Shown here piece after piece: positions 35,867-45,218 of a stretch of 64,000 nt of DNA (its first letter is position 1; every line of letters begins with the position of its first letter). The notes under the pieces are model-generated. The model worked only from the letters and a program-made list of their open reading frames with translations, made no database searches and had not been told where the DNA came from. The DNA comes from Fluviibacter phosphoraccumulans (GTDB taxonomy: Bacteria > Pseudomonadota > Gammaproteobacteria > Burkholderiales > Rhodocyclaceae). Made by a program: the position numbers and the translations under genes. The stretch spans positions 806,001-870,000 of the forward strand of contig NZ_AP019011.1 in assembly GCF_016110345.1 (NCBI RefSeq). Reading direction: 5' to 3'.

Positions 35867-37006
35867 ATGGCAAAGCCTGTCGTTGGTCTGGTCGGTTGGC
35901 GCGGTATGGTGGGTTCGGTCCTCATGCAACGCATGCAGGAAGAAAAAGACTTCGCCCACATTGAGCCGGTATATTTCTCGACGTCGAATGCCGGTGGCGA
36001 TGCGCCGACTTTTGGTGGCATTTCGTCGGGTGAAAAGCTGCAGGACGCCAGCAATATCGACGCGCTGAAAAAAATGGACATCATCCTGACCTGTCAGGGC
36101 GGCGACTACACCAAAGAGGTGTACCCGAAGCTGCGCGCGGCCGGCTGGAACGGCCACTGGATTGATGCTGCTTCGGCACTACGCATGGCGGATGACGCCG
36201 TCATTGTGCTCGACCCGGTCAACCGCGCGGTAATTGATTCGGCCCTGACCAAGGGTGGCAAGAACTGGATCGGCGGTAACTGTACCGTCTCGCTGATGCT
36301 GATGGGCCTGGGTGGCCTGTTCGAACACAAACTGATCGACTGGGTGTCGTCGATGACCTATCAGGCGGCATCGGGTGCGGGTGCACAGAACATGCGCGAG
36401 CTGATCGCCCAGATGGGTGCGATTCATGCGTCGGTGGCCGATCTGCTGGATGATCCGAAGTCGGCCATTCTGGAAATTGACCGTAAGGTTGCCGAGACCA
36501 TCCGTTCTGATGCGTTCCCGAAGAAGAACTTCCGCAATACGCCGCTGGCCGGTTCGCTGATTCCCTGGATCGACGTGCCCGTCGAGCATGGTCAATCGAA
36601 GGAAGAGTGGAAGGGCGGTGCTGAGTGCAACAAGATCCTCGGCAACCCGGCATTCCGTTCGGCGGGTTCGATCCCCATCGATGGTTTGTGTGTGCGTATC
36701 GGCGCCATGCGTTGCCACTCGCAAGCGCTAACCATCAAACTCAAGAAGGATGTGCCGCTGGATGAAGTGAGTGACATCCTCGCCAAGGCCAACGATTGGG
36801 TGAAGGTTGTGCCAAATGAGCGTGAGCTGAGCGAACGTGACCTGACGCCTGCTGCCGTGACCGGTACGCTGACGGTGCCGGTCGGCCGTCTGCACAAGAT
36901 GGCGATGGGTGATGATTACCTCGCAGCCTTTACCTGCGGTGACCAGCTTCTCTGGGGGGCTGCGGAGCCGCTGCGTCGTATGTTAAGAATTCTTGTTGAA
37001 GCCTAA
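35867..37006 (+). CDS. asd: Aspartate-semialdehyde dehydrogenase
   Basis: 379 residues, the long proteobacterial type. Reduces aspartyl phosphate to the semialdehyde, leading to lysine (and peptidoglycan diaminopimelate), threonine and methionine. NADP motif GWRGMVGSVL, the active-site Cys in GGNCTVSLMLMGL and the His in RIGAMRCHSQALT. Downstream of leuB as in many Betaproteobacteria. Confidence 0.97.
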   Translation: MAKPVVGLVGWRGMVGSVLMQRMQEEKDFAHIEPVYFSTSNAGGDAPTFGGISSGEKLQDASNIDALKKMDIILTCQGGDYTKEVYPKLRAAGWNGHWIDAASALRMADDAVIVLDPVNRAVIDSALTKGGKNWIGGNCTVSLMLMGLGGLFEHKLIDWVSSMTYQAASGAGAQNMRELIAQMGAIHASVADLLDDPKSAILEIDRKVAETIRSDAFPKKNFRNTPLAGSLIPWIDVPVEHGQSKEEWKGGAECNKILGNPAFRSAGSIPIDGLCVRIGAMRCHSQALTIKLKKDVPLDEVSDILAKANDWVKVVPNERELSERDLTPAAVTGTLTVPVGRLHKMAMGDDYLAAFTCGDQLLWGAAEPLRRMLRILVEA

Positions 37007-37036
37007 TAGCGCTGACAACAAGCATTTGAAACCAGC

Positions 37037-37064
37037 GAAGCGCCTCACGGGAGTGGGGCGTTTC
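37037..37064 (+). terminator. Terminator of asd
   Basis: GAAGCGCCTC pairs with GGGGCGTTTC (two G-U pairs), followed by GTTTTG. Confidence 0.65.
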
Positions 37065-37080
37065 GTTTTGAGAGATATAG

Positions 37081-37317
37081 ATGAATATTCCTGATTGGGT
37101 CTGGGTCGTTGCTAGTCTGACGTTGCTCTTGCTGGGTCTGCAGCTGGGCGTCAGCCTCGGGCGCGCCGGTGAAAGCGCCCGCCATGGCAAACCCGTGAAG
37201 CCCGAGCATGACCATAAGCCGGCCAAGACCGCGCCACCACAAAAGGTCAATTGGTCATCGATCAACCTGGATCTGTCGGCCCCGGCTAAAGATAAAGCGC
37301 CCGGTAACGATTGCTGA
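37081..37317 (+). CDS. Small single-pass membrane protein, unknown
   Basis: 78 residues: one N-terminal membrane helix (about 5-27) and a polar, His/Lys/Pro-rich tail (GKPVKPEHDHKPAK), ending with a Cys. The family is not recognised. Its stop overlaps the next start (TGATG). In many Betaproteobacteria the asd-truA interval carries fimV; here it does not. Confidence 0.65.
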   Translation: MNIPDWVWVVASLTLLLLGLQLGVSLGRAGESARHGKPVKPEHDHKPAKTAPPQKVNWSSINLDLSAPAKDKAPGNDC

Positions 37318-37985
37318 TGATGCCTACAGGCCGCGTTGTCCATCCCGTTGCACAGGCGGCTATTTTTTCTCCTGCGCTTAAGCTGCTGGCGTTATTGGCA
37401 ACGGCGATCGGTTTGCAATCCGGTGTCGGGTTGGCGTTGGCCATCGGTCTGGTTTTGTGGACATTGTTGACCCATCGCGCTCGATTTCTTCAATTGCTGC
37501 GCCGGGTGCGCTTGCTGATTCTGGTGCTCTTTGTCGTAACGCTGTTGATGACGCCGGGTGCGGCATTGTTTCCGGCGTGGGGGCTTTATCCCACGGAAGA
37601 GGGCGTCGCCTTGGCGATCACCCAGTTACTACGCTTGATCGGTATGCTGGCGGCGGTTAGCTTACTGCTTGATACGACCAATGATCGTGAGCTGGCCGCC
37701 GGTTCGCTGGCATTGCTTCAACCCTTAGCGGGCAAGCGCCAGTGGCCTGAACGCGCGGTTGCGCGTTTGTTGCTGGTGTTTCATTACCTCGAAACCTCGC
37801 CCAAGCCACGCAATCTGCAGGATGTGCTGGCGCTGGCCGGTGCCGATCTTTCAGTTGCACCTGAACAGGGTGCACCCGAGATATTGGAATTGGAGGCGGC
37901 TACTCTGTCCGGACGAGAGATTGCGCTGGGTGTGCTGATGCTGGGTGGCGCTGTGCTCGGCCTCCTTTGGGGGAGCGTCGTATGA
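37317..37985 (+). CDS. CbiQ/EcfT-like membrane protein
   Basis: About 222 residues with five or six hydrophobic segments, resembling the transmembrane T-component of energy-coupling factor transporters (LATAIGLQSGVGLALAIGLVLW, later RLIGMLAAVSLLLDTT, then WPERAVARLLLVFHYLE). In full ECF transporters T couples two ATPases to a substrate subunit; none of those is next to it, so its role is open. It overlaps both the small upstream gene and truA. Confidence 0.65.
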   Translation: MMPTGRVVHPVAQAAIFSPALKLLALLATAIGLQSGVGLALAIGLVLWTLLTHRARFLQLLRRVRLLILVLFVVTLLMTPGAALFPAWGLYPTEEGVALAITQLLRLIGMLAAVSLLLDTTNDRELAAGSLALLQPLAGKRQWPERAVARLLLVFHYLETSPKPRNLQDVLALAGADLSVAPEQGAPEILELEAATLSGREIALGVLMLGGAVLGLLWGSVV

Positions 37986-38827
37986 GCCTACAACGCTGGG
38001 CGTTAGGTATTGAGTACGATGGGGGCTCTTTTCATGGGTGGCAGACGCAGGCGCCAACGACGCAGGTCGTTGATGGCCGGCCGATTGGCTCCACACTGCC
38101 GACCGTACAGGGCGCTTTGGAAGCCGCGCTGTCGCAGATTGCCGATGCACCCGTTCAAGTGGTGTGTGCCGGGCGCACCGATGCCGGCGTACATGCCACG
38201 GGTCAGGTGATTCATTTCGATGCACCGGTGCTCAGACCAGAGACTGCCTGGGTACGGGGTGTGAATGCACAGTTACCCAATTCCTGTGCCGTGCGTTGGG
38301 CCCAACCCGTATCCACTGATTTTCATGCACGCTTTAGTGCGACGGGTCGCCGCTATCGTTACCTCTTGCTCAATCGGCCGGAGCGCCTGGCCCTGTTTTC
38401 CGGTCGGGCAGGGTGGTTTCACCGGCCGCTGGATGTTGAACCCATGAGCCTTGCGGCCCAATCCATTCTCGGTACCCACGACTTCAGCGCCTTTCGTGCG
38501 GCGGAGTGCCAGGCCAACAGCCCGATACGGACGCTCACAGAGTCCCGTGTTACCCGTCAGGGCGATTGGCTGATCTTTGATTTTGCCGCCAACGCTTTTT
38601 TACAGCATATGATCCGCAACCTGGTCGGTGCGCTGGTGACCATTGGCAAAGGCGAGGCGCCAGCAAGCCTGATGATTGAGCTGCTCGCGCAAAAGAATCG
38701 CACGCTTTCGCCGCCGACTTTTATGCCGGATGGCCTGTATCTGACGGCGGTCGATTATGATGCGGGTTGGGGTTTGCCGACCGCCGGTTTATCGGGCGAT
38801 CCGCTTCAGATTTTTAATTTCAGATGA
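37982..38827 (+). CDS. truA: tRNA pseudouridine(38-40) synthase
   Basis: 281 residues. Modifies U38-40 of the tRNA anticodon arm. The catalytic Asp is in AGRTDAGVHATGQV. The ATG at 37982 overlaps the previous stop by four bases. The C-terminal FLQHMIRNLVGALVTIGKGE is a family hallmark. Confidence 0.96.
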   Translation: MSLQRWALGIEYDGGSFHGWQTQAPTTQVVDGRPIGSTLPTVQGALEAALSQIADAPVQVVCAGRTDAGVHATGQVIHFDAPVLRPETAWVRGVNAQLPNSCAVRWAQPVSTDFHARFSATGRRYRYLLLNRPERLALFSGRAGWFHRPLDVEPMSLAAQSILGTHDFSAFRAAECQANSPIRTLTESRVTRQGDWLIFDFAANAFLQHMIRNLVGALVTIGKGEAPASLMIELLAQKNRTLSPPTFMPDGLYLTAVDYDAGWGLPTAGLSGDPLQIFNFR

Positions 38828-38837
38828 TTGCCACTTC

Positions 38838-39464
38838 ATGACGCTGCGCGCCAAACCAAGAATCAAAGTCTGCGGCCTGACCCGAGTTGAAGATGTGCAA
38901 GCCGCAGTAGCGGCCGGAGTCGATGCCATTGGGCTGGTGTTTTATGCGGATAGTCCGCGTCATGTGACGATTGCACAAGCCAAAGTGCTGTGCCAGGCGA
39001 TTCCCCCTTTTGTAACGATCGTTGGCCTGTTCGTTAATGCCTCACGGGCCGAGGTACATCGGGTAATCGAAGAAGTGCCTTTGAACCTGCTGCAATTTCA
39101 CGGAGACGAAACGGTAGATCAGTGTGAAGGCTTTGGTCTACCGTATCTGCGCGCAGCACGGGTCCGCCCCGGGGTCGATCTGTTAGAATTCGCCTCGCAA
39201 TTCCCTTCGGCACGTGCCCTGTTGCTCGACACCTGGACCCCGGCTTTCGGTGGTAGCGGGGAGTCCTTTGATTGGTCACTGGTGCCGTCCTCTTGCCCTT
39301 TGCCGGTGATTCTGTCCGGCGGGTTGCATCCGGACAACGTGGCTGCGGCCATTCGTCAGGTACAACCGGTGGCCGTGGATGTCTCTTCCGGGGTGGAAAG
39401 CGCCAAAGGCATTAAAGATGCCGACAAAATTCGAGCTTTCGTCGAGGCCGTTCGCGGCACCTGA
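38838..39464 (+). CDS. trpF: Phosphoribosylanthranilate isomerase
   Basis: 208 residues, a TIM barrel for the third step of tryptophan synthesis. Catalytic Cys in KVCGLTRVEDV and Asp in LLLDTWTPAFGGSG; the phosphate loop is VILSGGLHPDNV and VDVSSGVESAKGIKD. An earlier in-frame ATG at 38757 lies within truA and is not preferred. Eleven bases after truA. Confidence 0.96.
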   Translation: MTLRAKPRIKVCGLTRVEDVQAAVAAGVDAIGLVFYADSPRHVTIAQAKVLCQAIPPFVTIVGLFVNASRAEVHRVIEEVPLNLLQFHGDETVDQCEGFGLPYLRAARVRPGVDLLEFASQFPSARALLLDTWTPAFGGSGESFDWSLVPSSCPLPVILSGGLHPDNVAAAIRQVQPVAVDVSSGVESAKGIKDADKIRAFVEAVRGT

Positions 39465-39520
39465 TGCAAGCAGCCAACGCTGGTGGTTTTAACTTATATC
39501 GCTGTCAGGAAGTCTGATTC

Positions 39521-40795
39521 ATGAAACCCTACGATTTGCCCGATACTCGCGGTCACTTTGGCCCCTACGGCGGCTCTTTTGTCTCGGAAACGCTTGTTGC
39601 TGCGCTCGAACAACTCAACCATGCCTACGACCACTATAGCCGTGACCCGGAATTTATTGCCGAGTTCAATAGTGAACTGAAACACTTTGTCGGCCGTCCC
39701 AGCCCGATTTATCACGCCAAGCGCTGGAGCGAGATCCTGGGCGGCGCGCAGATTTATCTGAAACGCGAAGACCTCAACCACACCGGTGCTCACAAAATCA
39801 ACAATACGATTGGTCAGGCTTTGCTGGCCAGGCGTATGGGTAAACAGCGCGTTATTGCCGAAACCGGTGCCGGCCAGCACGGCGTGGCCTCGGCTACCGT
39901 AGCGGCACGTTTTGGCATGAAGTGTGTGGTGTATATGGGCGCTGAAGACGTCGGCCGTCAGTCGGCCAACGTTTATCGCATGAAGCTGCTCGGTGCCGAA
40001 GTAGTGCCGGTGGAAAGCGGTTCGCGCACCCTGAAAGACGCGCTGAATGAAGCGATGCGCGACTGGGTGACTAATGTCGAAGACACTTTCTACATCATTG
40101 GTACCGTCGCCGGTCCGCACCCGTATCCGATGATGGTGCGGGACTTTAACTCAGTGGTCGGTAAAGAGTGCGTCAAGCAAATGCCTGATATGGTCGGTCG
40201 CCAGCCGGATGCGGTCATTGCCTGCGTGGGCGGTGGCTCTAACGCCATGGGTATTTTTTACGATTACATCCCGCACGAGCACGTGCGTCTGATTGGTGTT
40301 GAAGCAGCGGGTGATGGCCTGGATACAAACCGTCATGCGGCATCGCTGCAATTGGGCAAGCCGGGTGTGCTGCACGGTAACCGTACGTATCTGCTGCAAG
40401 ATGACAACGGCCAGATTATTGAAACTCATTCGGTGTCGGCCGGTCTGGATTATCCGGGCGTAGGTCCCGAGCATGCGTGGCTCAAAGACATCGGCCGTGC
40501 CGAATATGTCGGAGCGACCGATAAAGAGGCGCTAGAGGCGTTCCATGAGCTATGCCGCGTTGAAGGCATTATTCCAGCGCTGGAATCCAGCCATGCATTG
40601 GCTTATGCCGCCAAGCTGGCACCGACCCTACCTAAAGACAAAATCCTTCTGGTTAACCTATCGGGTCGTGGTGACAAAGATCTGCATATCGTTTCCGAAG
40701 CCAGCGGCATGGAGTTCTACTGCCGTCAGAGCTGCCGCACGGCTTTTGCCAAAGCCGGTATGCGTGTGAACGACAGCAACGTGGAGGCCAAATAA
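39521..40795 (+). CDS. trpB: Tryptophan synthase beta chain
   Basis: 424 residues. PLP-dependent condensation of indole with serine. The PLP Lys is in HTGAHKINNTIGQ and the phosphate loop in CVGGGSNAMGIF. GRGDKD lies near the C terminus. Its stop overlaps the trpA start by one base. Confidence 0.97.
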   Translation: MKPYDLPDTRGHFGPYGGSFVSETLVAALEQLNHAYDHYSRDPEFIAEFNSELKHFVGRPSPIYHAKRWSEILGGAQIYLKREDLNHTGAHKINNTIGQALLARRMGKQRVIAETGAGQHGVASATVAARFGMKCVVYMGAEDVGRQSANVYRMKLLGAEVVPVESGSRTLKDALNEAMRDWVTNVEDTFYIIGTVAGPHPYPMMVRDFNSVVGKECVKQMPDMVGRQPDAVIACVGGGSNAMGIFYDYIPHEHVRLIGVEAAGDGLDTNRHAASLQLGKPGVLHGNRTYLLQDDNGQIIETHSVSAGLDYPGVGPEHAWLKDIGRAEYVGATDKEALEAFHELCRVEGIIPALESSHALAYAAKLAPTLPKDKILLVNLSGRGDKDLHIVSEASGMEFYCRQSCRTAFAKAGMRVNDSNVEAK

Positions 40796-41607
40796 TGGGT
40801 CGCATTGCCGATACGTTTGCCGCCCTCGCCAAGCAGGGTAAAAAAGGCCTGATTCCTTACATCATGGCGGGGGACCCATCACCGGCCATGACCGTTGATC
40901 TGATGCATGCGCTCGTTGAGGGCGGGGCGGATGTGATTGAGTTGGGCGTACCATTCTCAGACCCGATGGCCGATGGCCCGGTGATACAGCGGGCTGCCGA
41001 ACGTGCGATTGCCCAGGGAATTGGGATGCACCAGACGCTGGGCATGGTGGCTGAATTCCGCAAGCAGGATCAGACCACTCCCATCGTACTGATGGGTTAC
41101 GCCAATCCGATTGAGTGTATCGGCCAGGCAGCTTTTGTTGACGTCGCTAAAACTGCCGGTGTTGATGGCGTGCTGGTGGTAGATTATCCGCCAGAAGAAT
41201 CGGAAGACTTTGCCCAAAAGCTACGCGCTGTGGACATGGATCCGATCTACCTGTTGGCACCAACGTCCACCGAAGAGCGTATTGCGGCTGTGGCCAAAGT
41301 GGCCAGCGGCTATTTGTACTATGTTTCGCTCAAGGGCGTCACGGGGGCGGGGCATCTGGATCTGCACGAAGTGTCGCAACGCATTCCGCAAATTCGCAAC
41401 CGCACCGGGCTGCCCGTAGGCGTGGGCTTTGGTATCCGCGACGCCAGTACCGCAGAACGTCTGGCCGGTATGGCCGATGCTGTTGTCGTGGGCAGTCGTT
41501 TGATCGACGCAATGACCGATGTGCCGCAGAGTGAGGCGCGCGCCGCACTGCTGGCGGTGATGAAAGATATTCGTGCCGGTGTTGATAAAGCCGCCGGTAA
41601 CAAGTAA
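40795..41607 (+). CDS. trpA: Tryptophan synthase alpha chain
   Basis: 270 residues, a TIM barrel that cleaves indole-glycerol phosphate. Catalytic Glu in VIELGVPFSDPMADGPVIQ and Asp in VDGVLVVDYPPEE. Phosphate site VGFGIRD. Coupled to trpB. Confidence 0.97.
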   Translation: MGRIADTFAALAKQGKKGLIPYIMAGDPSPAMTVDLMHALVEGGADVIELGVPFSDPMADGPVIQRAAERAIAQGIGMHQTLGMVAEFRKQDQTTPIVLMGYANPIECIGQAAFVDVAKTAGVDGVLVVDYPPEESEDFAQKLRAVDMDPIYLLAPTSTEERIAAVAKVASGYLYYVSLKGVTGAGHLDLHEVSQRIPQIRNRTGLPVGVGFGIRDASTAERLAGMADAVVVGSRLIDAMTDVPQSEARAALLAVMKDIRAGVDKAAGNK

Positions 41608-41630
41608 TTAACGCCTATTAGGAGCACGCG

Positions 41631-42497
41631 ATGAACTGGGTTAACAAACTGCTGCCCCCGAAGATCAAACGCGCTGACGGACAGCGCAAGAGCGCTTTGC
41701 CAGAAGGCTTATGGTGCAAGTGCCCCAATTGTGAAGCCGTGCTCTACACCGCAGACCTGGATGCCAATATGCAGGTCTGCCCGAAATGTAATCACCATCA
41801 TCGCGTCAAGGCCCGTGCCCGTCTGGACATGCTGCTGGATGCGCATGGCCGGGTTGAAATTGGTGCAGAAGTGCGCCCGAAAGATGCGCTGAAGTTTGTC
41901 GATAGCCGCCCGTATCCGGTGCGCCTGGAAGAAGCCCAGAAGCAAACCAGTGAAACCGATTCGCTGGTCGTGATGCAGGGGTCGATTCAGGCGGAACCTG
42001 CCGTGGTTGCCTGTTTTGAATTCGAATTCATGGGCGGCTCCATGGGCTCCGTGCTGGGCGAGCGCTTTGTGCGCGGCGTTCGTGCCGCGATTGAAAACAA
42101 ATGCGGTTTTGTCTGCATCACGGCTTCGGGCGGGGCGCGTATGCAGGAAGGTTTGTTCTCGCTGATGCAGATGGCTAAGACCACCGCATCGATTTCTGAG
42201 CTGGCCCGCCATGGCTTGCCCTTTATCACCGTGCTGACCGATCCCACCATGGGTGGCGTTTCGGCTTCGTTTGCCTTTGTGGGTGACGTGGTGATTGCCG
42301 AGCCAAATGCCCTGGTGGGGTTTGCGGGTCCACGGGTGATCGAACAGACGGTACGCGAGAAGTTGCCGGAAGGTTTCCAACGCGCCGAGTTCCTGCTCGA
42401 AAAGGGTGCCATTGACATGATCGTTGATCGCAAGGCACTGCGTGACGAACTCTCATCACTTCTACGTCTTCTGCGTAAGGAGCCGGTGAGCTCCTGA
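41631..42497 (+). CDS. accD: Acetyl-CoA carboxylase carboxyltransferase subunit beta
   Basis: 288 residues. N-terminal zinc finger (CPNCEAVLYTA to VCPKC), then the carboxyltransferase domain with GGSMGSVLGERF and SGGARMQEG. Makes malonyl-CoA with AccA for fatty acid synthesis. GGAG ribosome site; trpA-accD-folC order is shared by many proteobacteria. Confidence 0.97.
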   Translation: MNWVNKLLPPKIKRADGQRKSALPEGLWCKCPNCEAVLYTADLDANMQVCPKCNHHHRVKARARLDMLLDAHGRVEIGAEVRPKDALKFVDSRPYPVRLEEAQKQTSETDSLVVMQGSIQAEPAVVACFEFEFMGGSMGSVLGERFVRGVRAAIENKCGFVCITASGGARMQEGLFSLMQMAKTTASISELARHGLPFITVLTDPTMGGVSASFAFVGDVVIAEPNALVGFAGPRVIEQTVREKLPEGFQRAEFLLEKGAIDMIVDRKALRDELSSLLRLLRKEPVSS

Positions 42498-42516
42498 GCT
42501 TCCCAGTAAGAACACC

Positions 42517-43857
42517 ATGCAAACTCTGGATCAGTGGCTGGCCCACATAGAGGCCATGCACCCCCGTGGGGTTGCAGGTATAGAACTTGGTTTAGACCGG
42601 GTCAAAGTCGTGAGCGAGCAATTAGGCCAGCAGGTCGCGCTGGCAGCCTTGGCTGCGCCGATCATCACCGTGGCTGGTACGAATGGCAAAGGCTCGGTCG
42701 TTGCCTATCTATCGAATATGCTGGATCGGGCCGGTTACAAAGTCGGCACCTATACCAGCCCACACCTGATTCACTTCAACGAACGCATTCGTCTGAACGG
42801 CCAAGTGGCCTCGGATGCAGCGCTGCTCCTGGCCTTTGAGCAGGTGGAAGCTGCGCGTCTGGCGGTTGGCTTATCGCTGACTTATTTTGAATTCACCACA
42901 CTGGCCGCTATGCAGGTGTTCCTGGCGGCTGGCGTTCAAGTAATGGTTCTGGAAGTCGGACTCGGTGGACGCCTTGATGCCGTTAATCTTTACGAGCCGG
43001 ATGTTTCAGTTGTTACCGGTGTGGCATTGGACCATCAGGATTACCTGGGCGATACGCGTGAAGCGATTGCCCTTGAGAAGATCGGAATAGCTCGGCCAGG
43101 AAAACCGATCGTCGTTGCTGCACCGGATATGCCGCTTCCTGCACTCAAACAGCTGGCGGAAATCGGTGCCAAGGTTTATCTGATTGGCGAGGCTTACGGT
43201 TTTGAGCCGTTGCCGGGCGAAGAGGGGCTGCCCAGTATTCAGTGGCGCTATTGGTTGCGTCAGCCGGGTACCAAGCCAGAAGAGATGCAGCGGCGGGGTG
43301 GTTTGGCCTATCCAGGCTTGCGCGGCAAGATCCAGCTGCTGAATGCCGCCACGGCCATGACGGCCATCGAATGCCTGCAGGATCGTTTGCCGGTAGCCAT
43401 GGGCGCAGTGCGTCGGGGGCTGCTGGAAACCGAGCTGGCCGGGCGTTTCCAGGTGATTCCCGGACCGCCTGATCTGGTGCTGGACGTCGCGCATAACCCC
43501 GATGCTGCCAAAGTGCTTGCCAATAACCTGAGTCATTTGCCCTTTGCGCATACACAGCATGGGGTAGTGGGCATGATGGCTGATAAGGACATCGCCGGTG
43601 TGCTGGCGCCGTTGGCTAAAGCCATTACCCGCTGGTATCTCACGCCACTGGATAATCCGCGTTCGGCCACGGTCGATCAGCTGCGTGAAATTCTGTGCAG
43701 TCTGGGCGTGAAAGCGTCCGAGATTGAAACCTATGAAAATCCCCGCAGTGCTCATGCTGCGGCACGAAAAAATGCCACCGAGAGTGATAGAATCGTGGCC
43801 TTCGGTTCTTTCCTCACAGTAGCTGATGTCCTGCGGGACTTAGGCAGAGCGGCATGA
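42517..43857 (+). CDS. folC: Dihydrofolate synthase / folylpolyglutamate synthase
   Basis: 446 residues, Mur-ligase fold. P-loop TVAGTNGKGSVVAYL, folate loop TYTSPHLIHFNERI, EVGLGGRLDAVN, LDHQDYLGDT and a C-terminal domain with LDVAHNPDAAKVL. Adds glutamate to dihydropteroate and extends the chain. The stop overlaps the next start by four bases. Confidence 0.97.
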   Translation: MQTLDQWLAHIEAMHPRGVAGIELGLDRVKVVSEQLGQQVALAALAAPIITVAGTNGKGSVVAYLSNMLDRAGYKVGTYTSPHLIHFNERIRLNGQVASDAALLLAFEQVEAARLAVGLSLTYFEFTTLAAMQVFLAAGVQVMVLEVGLGGRLDAVNLYEPDVSVVTGVALDHQDYLGDTREAIALEKIGIARPGKPIVVAAPDMPLPALKQLAEIGAKVYLIGEAYGFEPLPGEEGLPSIQWRYWLRQPGTKPEEMQRRGGLAYPGLRGKIQLLNAATAMTAIECLQDRLPVAMGAVRRGLLETELAGRFQVIPGPPDLVLDVAHNPDAAKVLANNLSHLPFAHTQHGVVGMMADKDIAGVLAPLAKAITRWYLTPLDNPRSATVDQLREILCSLGVKASEIETYENPRSAHAAARKNATESDRIVAFGSFLTVADVLRDLGRAA

Positions 43858-44627
43858 AGCCAGACACTCCCGAATCAGATAGTCAGCAGGATCTCAAAAG
43901 ACGCGCCCGTCGCCGTTTGTTTGGGGCTGCTTTTTTTGTCATCATCGTCGCTGCGTTGTTGCCGCTGGCGATGGACGCTGCGCCGCCGCCACAACTGAAC
44001 GACTTTCGCATTGTGACGGATGAAGAGAAGCGTGCTGCGGCGGCACCGATTATTGTGCCACCACCAGAAGCCGTGCCAGCCAGTGCTGGGCCGGCAGCAC
44101 CTGCGGTGATCAATGAGGCGGTTACAGAAACAGCTAAACCGGCTGACTCGGCTGCGAGCGCACCGACTGCGCCGACGGCACCAGTAGTGGTGGCCAGCGC
44201 ACCGGTTGAAACCAAGGCAGCGACGCCCGTCGTTGAGAAAAAGCCAGAACCGGTCAAGCCTGCTGAAAAGCCGGCCGTTAAACCGACAGACAAAGCTGTT
44301 GAAAAGAAAGCTGTTGAAAAGTCGGCGGAGAAAAAGCCCGCAGACAAACCAGCGGATGCCAAAAAAGAATCCAAGGATGCTAAAGAGCCTGTGCAAACAG
44401 GCCAGTTCTATATTCAGGTGGGTGTCTTTGCCGACAGCGACAACGTCAAACAGGTGCGTACCAAGCTGAGCGCGCAGGGTATTGCCAGCTGGACCGAGGC
44501 GGCCACAGGTAATCTGGCGGGCAAGACGCGCGTCAAAGCCGGTCCATTTGCCAGCAAGGAAGCGGCTGATAAAGCACTGGCTAAAATTTCCAAGGCCGGT
44601 CTCAACGGCCTCGTCGTTAAAAAATGA
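43854..44627 (+). CDS. SPOR-domain protein, DedD-like
   Basis: 257 residues: short cytoplasmic tail, one membrane helix (about 21-40), a long Ala/Pro/Lys-rich periplasmic linker with VEKK and KPAEKP-type repeats, and a C-terminal SPOR domain (about 182-257, FYIQVGVFADSDNVKQVRTKL). SPOR domains bind glycan strands lacking stem peptides at the septum, so a role in cell division is expected. Its place between folC and cvpA is that of dedD. Confidence 0.9.
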   Translation: MKPDTPESDSQQDLKRRARRRLFGAAFFVIIVAALLPLAMDAAPPPQLNDFRIVTDEEKRAAAAPIIVPPPEAVPASAGPAAPAVINEAVTETAKPADSAASAPTAPTAPVVVASAPVETKAATPVVEKKPEPVKPAEKPAVKPTDKAVEKKAVEKSAEKKPADKPADAKKESKDAKEPVQTGQFYIQVGVFADSDNVKQVRTKLSAQGIASWTEAATGNLAGKTRVKAGPFASKEAADKALAKISKAGLNGLVVKK

Positions 44628-44657
44628 TCCATACCCTAACCGGGCACCTTGGGTGAT

Positions 44658-45206
44658 ATGACCGGTTTCGATTACGCCGTCATCGCAATTCTTGCTGCCT
44701 CGGTACTGCTGGGTGCCTGGCGCGGTATGGTCAGCGAAGTCATGTCGCTGGGCGCCTGGGTGATTGCCTTTCTGGTGGCGCGCGAATGGGGAGAGCAGGT
44801 GGGGACCCAGCTGTTGGCGCCTTACCTGACGGTGACTTTCTGGCAAATCGCCGGTGGCTGGATTCTGCTGTTTGTTGCGTCTATTTTGGCGGTTTCAATT
44901 TTCCGGGCGTTGATCCGCAAAACGATACACGCGATTGGCTTGGGCTTTTTTGATCGCACGCTGGGCATGGCGTTTGGCGCCGCTCGCGGTGCACTGCTGA
45001 TTCTGTTGCTGGTGGCCATCGGCGGCATGACGCATCTGCCCGAAGAAACCTGGTGGAAAGCGGCGCGACTCGCACCGCTCACCGAACAGGGTGTGTCGTA
45101 TATCAAGCCCTGGTTGCCCGATGATCTATCTAAGCATATTGCTTTTGCCGACACGATCAACCAGATGGCGCCGCAGTTAGCGCCCCAACTTCTTCTAATC
45201 AAGTAA
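44658..45206 (+). CDS. cvpA: CvpA family membrane protein
   Basis: 182 residues with four membrane helices; opening FDYAVIAILAASVLLGAWRGMVSEVMSL is typical. Named for colicin V production; molecular function unclear. The ATG at 44658 is preferred over a TTG at 44649. Directly before purF as in E. coli. Confidence 0.92.
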   Translation: MTGFDYAVIAILAASVLLGAWRGMVSEVMSLGAWVIAFLVAREWGEQVGTQLLAPYLTVTFWQIAGGWILLFVASILAVSIFRALIRKTIHAIGLGFFDRTLGMAFGAARGALLILLLVAIGGMTHLPEETWWKAARLAPLTEQGVSYIKPWLPDDLSKHIAFADTINQMAPQLAPQLLLIK

Positions 45207-45218
45207 TCGAGACTAACC

